Source: an uncultured Collinsella sp. (GTDB lineage Bacteria; Actinomycetota; Coriobacteriia; Coriobacteriales; Coriobacteriaceae). From it: a stretch of DNA of 17,289 nt. Numbering within the stretch: position 1 is the stretch's first letter; each line of letters begins with the position of its first letter. The stretch is taken from NCBI GenBank assembly GCA_900549135.1, contig URNI01000038.1, positions 1-17,289 on the forward strand. Direction: 5' to 3'. The notes under the pieces are model-generated. The model was given only the letters and a program-made list of their open reading frames with translations. It had not been told where the DNA came from and did no database searches. Positions 13,991 to 17,289 of the stretch are shown here, in pieces. Position numbers and translations under genes: made by a program.

Positions 13991-16090
13991 TTAGGCGTTC
14001 TTGCTCATGACCTCGTCCACGATGGACTTGGGCGCGGGCTCATAAGAGTCGAACTGCATCGTGTAGGATGCACGGCCCTGGGTCTGGGAGCGAAGGTCGG
14101 TAGCGTAACCGAACATCTCGCCCAGCGGCACCTTGGCACGGATGAGCTTGCTGTTCTTGCGATCCTCCATGCCCTCGATCTTGCCGCGGCGACCGGAGAG
14201 GTTGCCCATAACGTCGCCCATGTACTGCTCGGGGGTCTCAACCTCGACAGCCATGATCGGCTCGAGCAGCTGCGGGTCAGACTTCTTGAGAGCGTCCTTG
14301 ATAGCCATGGAACCGGCGATCTTGAAGGCGGCCTCGGAGGAGTCGACCTCGTGGTAAGAACCGTCGAACAGGGTGACCTTAACGTCGAGGACCGGGAAGC
14401 CGGCGATAACACCGGTGTTCAGGGCCTCCTGGATGCCCTTGTCGATGGACGGGATGTACTCCTTGGGCACGACGCCGCCGACGATAGCGTTGACGAACTC
14501 GTAGCCGAAGCCCTCCTCCATCTTCTCGAGCTTGATGACGGCGTGACCGTACTGACCGCGACCGCCGGACTGACGGACGAACTTGCCCTCAGCCTTCTCG
14601 ACGTCGTGACCAGCGGTCTCGCGGTAGGCAACCTGGGGCTTACCAACGTTAGCGTCAACCTTGAACTCACGGAGCAGACGGTCAACGATGATCTCGAGGT
14701 GCAGCTCGCCCATGCCGGCGATGATGGTCTGGCCGGTCTCGTGGTTGGTGGACACCTGGAAGGTCGGGTCCTCCTCGGCGAGCTTGGTCAGAGCCAGGGA
14801 CATCTTGTCCTGCTCGGCCTTGGTCTTGGGCTCGATGGCAACGTCGATAACGGGCTTAGCGAACTCGATCTTCTCGAGGACGATCTCCTTGCCCTCGGCG
14901 CACAGGGTGTCACCGGTGGTGGAGTTCTTGAAGCCGACACAAGCGACGATGTCGCCGGCGGCAGCGTCGTCACGGTCGATACGCTCGGCGGCGTTCATCT
15001 CGAGGATGCGGCCGAGGCGCTCGCGCTGACCGTTGGAAGCGTTGACAACGTAGGAGCCGGACTCGGCACGGCCGGAGTAAACGCGGACATAGGTGAGCTT
15101 ACCGACGAACGGGTCGGTCATGATCTTGAAGACCAGGCCGGAGAAGGGCTCGTCGAAGGAAGGATGACGCTGGATCTCCTCGCCAGTGTCCGGATCGGTA
15201 CCGGTGACGGCCTCAACGTCGAGCGGGCTGGGCAGGTAGTCGACGACAGCGTCGAGCAGCTCCTGGACGCCCTTGTTCTTGTAGGCGGAGCCCACGAAGA
15301 CGAGGTTGAGCTCGTTGGCCAGAACACCCTTGCGCAGAGCAGCCTTGAGCTCCTCGACGGTGAAGTCCTCCTCCATGAGGATCTTCTCCATGAGCTCGTC
15401 GTCAAAGCTGGCAGCAGCGTCGAGGAGCTCCTCGCGCTTGGTGGCAGCGATGTCAGCGAACTCAGCCGGGATCTCGTCCATCGGCTCGGGGTAGGTCATG
15501 CCCTTGTCGTCGGCCTTGAAGTCCCATGCGGTCATGGTGACGAGGTCGATGACGCCCCAGAAGTTGTCCTCGGCGCCCATCGGGACCTGAGCGGCCACGG
15601 CGTTGGCGTCGAGACGATCCTTCATGGTCTCGATAGCGTTGAAGAAGTCAGCGCCCACGCGGTCATACTTGTTGATGAAGGCGATGCGGGGGACGTTGAA
15701 GGTAGAAGCCTGACGCCAAACGGTCTCAGACTGGGGCTGAACGCCGGCAACGGCGTCGAAGACGGCGACAGCGCCATCGAGGACGCGCAGGCAGCGCTCG
15801 ACCTCAGCGGTGAAGTCAACGTGGCCCGGGGTGTCAATGATCTGGATGCGGTAGTCGGTACCGTCCTTCTTCCAGAAGCACGTGGTAGCAGCGGAGGTAA
15901 TGGTTACGCCGCGCTCCTGCTCCTGAACCATCCAGTCCATGGTGGCAGCGCCCTCATGGACCTCACCGATCTTGTGGGTCTTACCGGTGTAGTAAAGAAT
16001 ACGCTCGGTCGTGGTGGTCTTACCGGCATCGATGTGAGCCATGATGCCGATGTTACGGGTATCGGAAAGCTTGTACTTAGGCTTAGCCAT
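13991..16090 (-). CDS. fusA: Elongation factor G
   Basis: This 699-residue translational GTPase drives ribosome translocation and, with RRF, recycling. The G domain shows the P-loop AHIDAGKTT (18-26), the switch II motif DTPGH (86-90) and the base-specificity motif NKYD (140-143), where most bacterial EF-G proteins have NKMD. Switch I with RGVTITSAATT (60-70) is intact. Domains II to V follow through to the end; GRRGKIEGME and the LRSQTQGRASYTMQF segment are typical of domains IV-V. Length is normal. The ATG at 16090 has AAGGAAC upstream. It follows rpsG by 19 bases. Strongly restricted codon use fits a highly expressed gene. Confidence 0.98.
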   Translation of the reverse strand: MAKPKYKLSDTRNIGIMAHIDAGKTTTTERILYYTGKTHKIGEVHEGAATMDWMVQEQERGVTITSAATTCFWKKDGTDYRIQIIDTPGHVDFTAEVERCLRVLDGAVAVFDAVAGVQPQSETVWRQASTFNVPRIAFINKYDRVGADFFNAIETMKDRLDANAVAAQVPMGAEDNFWGVIDLVTMTAWDFKADDKGMTYPEPMDEIPAEFADIAATKREELLDAAASFDDELMEKILMEEDFTVEELKAALRKGVLANELNLVFVGSAYKNKGVQELLDAVVDYLPSPLDVEAVTGTDPDTGEEIQRHPSFDEPFSGLVFKIMTDPFVGKLTYVRVYSGRAESGSYVVNASNGQRERLGRILEMNAAERIDRDDAAAGDIVACVGFKNSTTGDTLCAEGKEIVLEKIEFAKPVIDVAIEPKTKAEQDKMSLALTKLAEEDPTFQVSTNHETGQTIIAGMGELHLEIIVDRLLREFKVDANVGKPQVAYRETAGHDVEKAEGKFVRQSGGRGQYGHAVIKLEKMEEGFGYEFVNAIVGGVVPKEYIPSIDKGIQEALNTGVIAGFPVLDVKVTLFDGSYHEVDSSEAAFKIAGSMAIKDALKKSDPQLLEPIMAVEVETPEQYMGDVMGNLSGRRGKIEGMEDRKNSKLIRAKVPLGEMFGYATDLRSQTQGRASYTMQFDSYEPAPKSIVDEVMSKNA

Positions 16091-16109
16091 GTTAGTTCCT
16101 TACCTTAAC

Positions 16110-16583
16110 TTACCAACGATAGTGAGAGAACGCGCGGTTGGCCTCGGCCATCTTGAAGACGTCCTCACGCTTCTTGACGGAAGCGCCCAGGCCGTTGGAA
16201 GCGTCGAGGATCTCGTTGGCGAGACGCTCGGCCATGGTCTTCTCCTTGCGAGCGCGGGAGAAGTTGACGATCCAGCGGATACCCAGAGCGGTGGAACGAC
16301 GGGAGTTGACCTCCATCGGGACCTGATAGGTAGCGCCACCGACACGCTTGGGCTTAACCTCGAGCGTGGGCTTGACGTTGTCCATAGCCTTCTTGAAGGT
16401 AGCGAGAGCGTCGCCACCCTCGGACTTCTCGGCAACGATCTCGAAAGCGGTGTAAACGATGCGCTCAGCGGTGGCCTTCTTGCCGTCAAGAAGGACCTTG
16501 TTGATGAGCTGAGTCACCAGGCGGTTGTTGTAAACGGCGTCAGGCTGAACCTCACGACGATTAGCTGCTGCACGACGCGGCAT
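16110..16583 (-). CDS. rpsG: 30S ribosomal protein S7
   Basis: This 157-residue protein organises the 30S head and contacts E-site tRNA. MPRRAAANRRE at the start, NKVLLDGKKATAERIVY, the beta-hairpin region RRVGGATYQVPMEV (around 78-90) and RWIVNFSRARKEKTMAERLANE are standard. The ATG start at 16583 has AAGGAGA upstream. In E. coli S7 represses its own operon by binding the mRNA between rpsL and rpsG; a stable hairpin sits in the same spacer here (16606-16631). Confidence 0.97.
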   Translation of the reverse strand: MPRRAAANRREVQPDAVYNNRLVTQLINKVLLDGKKATAERIVYTAFEIVAEKSEGGDALATFKKAMDNVKPTLEVKPKRVGGATYQVPMEVNSRRSTALGIRWIVNFSRARKEKTMAERLANEILDASNGLGASVKKREDVFKMAEANRAFSHYRW

Positions 16584-16605
16584 GTGAAATCTCCTTAAGT
16601 GTCTA

Positions 16606-16631
16606 CCGTGCGGCGCTTAGGCGGCACACGG
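16606..16631 (-). promoter_or_regulatory. Hairpin in the rpsL-rpsG spacer, candidate S7 autoregulatory site
   Basis: On the minus strand an 11-base stem (CCGTGTGCCGC with GCGCCGCACGG) closes a CTAA tetraloop, with one G-U wobble and one C-C mismatch. It occupies the middle of the 73-base spacer, ahead of the rpsG ribosome-binding site. It has no T-run, so it is unlikely to be a terminator. The S7-binding role is inferred from the E. coli arrangement. Confidence 0.5.
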
Positions 16632-16656
16632 CGAAAGTATCAAAACGTTATCTGGC

Positions 16657-17034
16657 TTATTTAGCCTTGGGGCGCTTAGCACCGTACTTGGAACGGGCCT
16701 GCATACGGTTCTGGACCGGAGCAGCGTCGTAGGCGCCACGGATGACGTGATAACGGACACCAGGGAGGTCACGGACACGACCGCCGCGGACGAGCACGAT
16801 GGAGTGCTCCTGCAGGTTGTGGCCCTCACCCGGGATGTAAGCAGTAACTTCGATGCCGTTGACGAGGCGAACACGGGCAACCTTACGAAGAGCCGAGTTC
16901 GGCTTCTTGGGGCTCGTGGTGAAGACGCGGGTGCACACGCCGCGCTTCTGGGAGTTGTGCTGCAGAGCAGCGTTCTTGGACTTCTTGGGCACGGAACGAC
17001 GGCCCTGGCGAACCAGCTGGTTAATAGTAGGCAA
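16657..17034 (-). CDS. rpsL: 30S ribosomal protein S12
   Basis: This 125-residue protein sits at the decoding centre. QKRGVCTRVFTTSPKKPNSALRK (in part) and GEGHNLQEHS are near-universal. Lys43 in PKKPNS is the wild-type residue, but the second classical streptomycin position reads Arg88 (GGRVRDLPGV) where E. coli and Mycobacterium have Lys88; the codon is CGT at 16773-16771. Asp89 and Pro91 are kept. The start is TTG, with AAGGAG 6 bases upstream. It is the first gene of the str operon, 94 bases downstream of a good promoter. Confidence 0.97.
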   Translation of the reverse strand: MPTINQLVRQGRRSVPKKSKNAALQHNSQKRGVCTRVFTTSPKKPNSALRKVARVRLVNGIEVTAYIPGEGHNLQEHSIVLVRGGRVRDLPGVRYHVIRGAYDAAPVQNRMQARSKYGAKRPKAK

Positions 17035-17040
17035 AGCGTA

Positions 17041-17046
17041 CTCCTT
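17041..17046 (-). promoter_or_regulatory. Ribosome-binding site fixing the TTG start of rpsL
   Basis: AAGGAG on the minus strand lies 6 bases ahead of the TTG codon at 17034-17032, which opens the conserved MPTINQL N terminus. No in-frame ATG fits. Confidence 0.8.
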
Positions 17047-17090
17047 CTCGAATGATTCCAGCTTTCTGTAAAGTGCAACGGCTTGAATCG

Positions 17091-17108
17091 AGGGGTCAGC
17101 ATCCCCCT
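17091..17108 (-). other. Short hairpin in the str operon leader
   Basis: AGGGG and CCCCT arms (17104-17108 with 17091-17095) enclose an 8-base loop, roughly 15 to 30 bases into the predicted transcript. A 5-bp GC stem is weak evidence for a regulatory role. Confidence 0.3.
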
Positions 17109-17126
17109 ACGAAACACGCAGTTCGA

Positions 17127-17182
17127 TAGGATACGTGGCGTTAGCTGTGCCGTCAACAGACCACGCCGCCGGGCGTATCCTA
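17127..17182. repeat. Inverted repeat spanning the str promoter
   Basis: TAGGATACG (17127-17135) and CGTATCCTA (17174-17182) are perfect 9-bp inverted repeats, 38 bases apart. One arm covers the -10 element and the other lies upstream of -35. Chance similarity is possible, but the placement would suit a dimeric regulator or DNA looping. Confidence 0.4.
17128..17156 (-). promoter_or_regulatory. Promoter of the str operon
   Basis: On the minus strand TTGACG (-35, 17156-17151) and TATCCT (-10, 17133-17128) are separated by exactly 17 bases, a good housekeeping-sigma promoter. Transcription would start near 17121, leaving a leader of about 87 bases before rpsL. Confidence 0.72.
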
Positions 17183-17208
17183 AAATTGGCACATTTCCGC
17201 AAAGCCTA

Positions 17209-17231
17209 CACAAAAGGAATCTCCTTCTGTG
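17209..17231. other. Hairpin upstream of the str promoter
   Basis: Nine-base arms (CACAAAAGG and CCTTCTGTG, one wobble pair) flank a 5-base loop. It may belong to the 3' end of whatever gene lies beyond the right edge. Nothing else is recognisable in 17183-17289, which holds no credible gene. Confidence 0.35.
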
Positions 17232-17289
17232 CGCGGGGGCGGATTCCCGGGCCGGGCGGCACAGGGGTTAAGTTTGCTGCTCTACAGTC

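Noticed and set aside
13721..16108. Very long plus-strand open frame (795 codons) opposite fusA
   Set aside because: It mirrors fusA exactly and results from the biased codons of a highly expressed GC-rich gene, which rarely give stops on the other strand. Its protein is low-complexity (rich in Leu, Val, Asp, Gly) and resembles nothing.
17083..17271. Small plus-strand frame of 62 codons upstream of rpsL
   Set aside because: No ribosome-binding site or homology; it runs across the str promoter and leader.

Overview
The window looks like chromosomal DNA from a high-GC Gram-positive gut-type bacterium, most likely a member of Coriobacteriia (Collinsella or a relative). This is inferred from the GC-rich coding style, the fused accDA gene, FabK as the only enoyl reductase seen, and the protein sequences; no database search was possible. 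All genes but one lie on the minus strand, and no gene-free stretch exceeds about 260 bases. I see no mobile element, CRISPR array, tRNA or rRNA.

Reading in the direction of transcription from the right end, bases 17034 to 13622 form a str-type ribosomal operon: a promoter and leader (about 17156 to 17035), rpsL (S12), rpsG (S7), fusA (EF-G) and then rpsJ (S10), with no tuf gene. A strong bidirectional terminator (13566-13602) separates rpsJ from the convergent birA.

birA (12729-13505, the only plus-strand gene) encodes a biotin ligase without a DNA-binding domain. It is divergent from a compact type II fatty-acid operon: fabH, acpP, fabK, fabD, fabG, fabF, accB, fabZ, accC and a fused accD-accA, covering 12552 to 3373. 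These genes supply a full cycle: acetyl-CoA carboxylase makes malonyl-CoA, FabD loads it onto ACP, FabH starts the chain, and FabF, FabG, FabZ and FabK elongate it. BirA activates the carboxylase by biotinylating AccB. The order matches the streptococcal fab cluster, but its regulator gene fabT is missing. In its place the fabH-birA spacer holds two nearly identical dyad repeats that look like operators for a regulator encoded elsewhere.

The fab operon runs on, with 40 bases between genes, into a stand-alone PTS EIIC-like membrane protein (2118-3332). It lacks EIIA and EIIB domains and appears to lack the conserved membrane histidine. A terminator follows at about 2051-2078. Beyond it lie a CDF metal transporter with an N-D-D-D metal site suggesting manganese (813-1973) and a histidine-phosphatase-family protein (147-773).

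The points most worth a second look are the paired dyad sites, the orphan EIIC in the lipid operon, a natural arginine at position 88 of S12 (a streptomycin-resistance position), and rpsJ closing the str operon.
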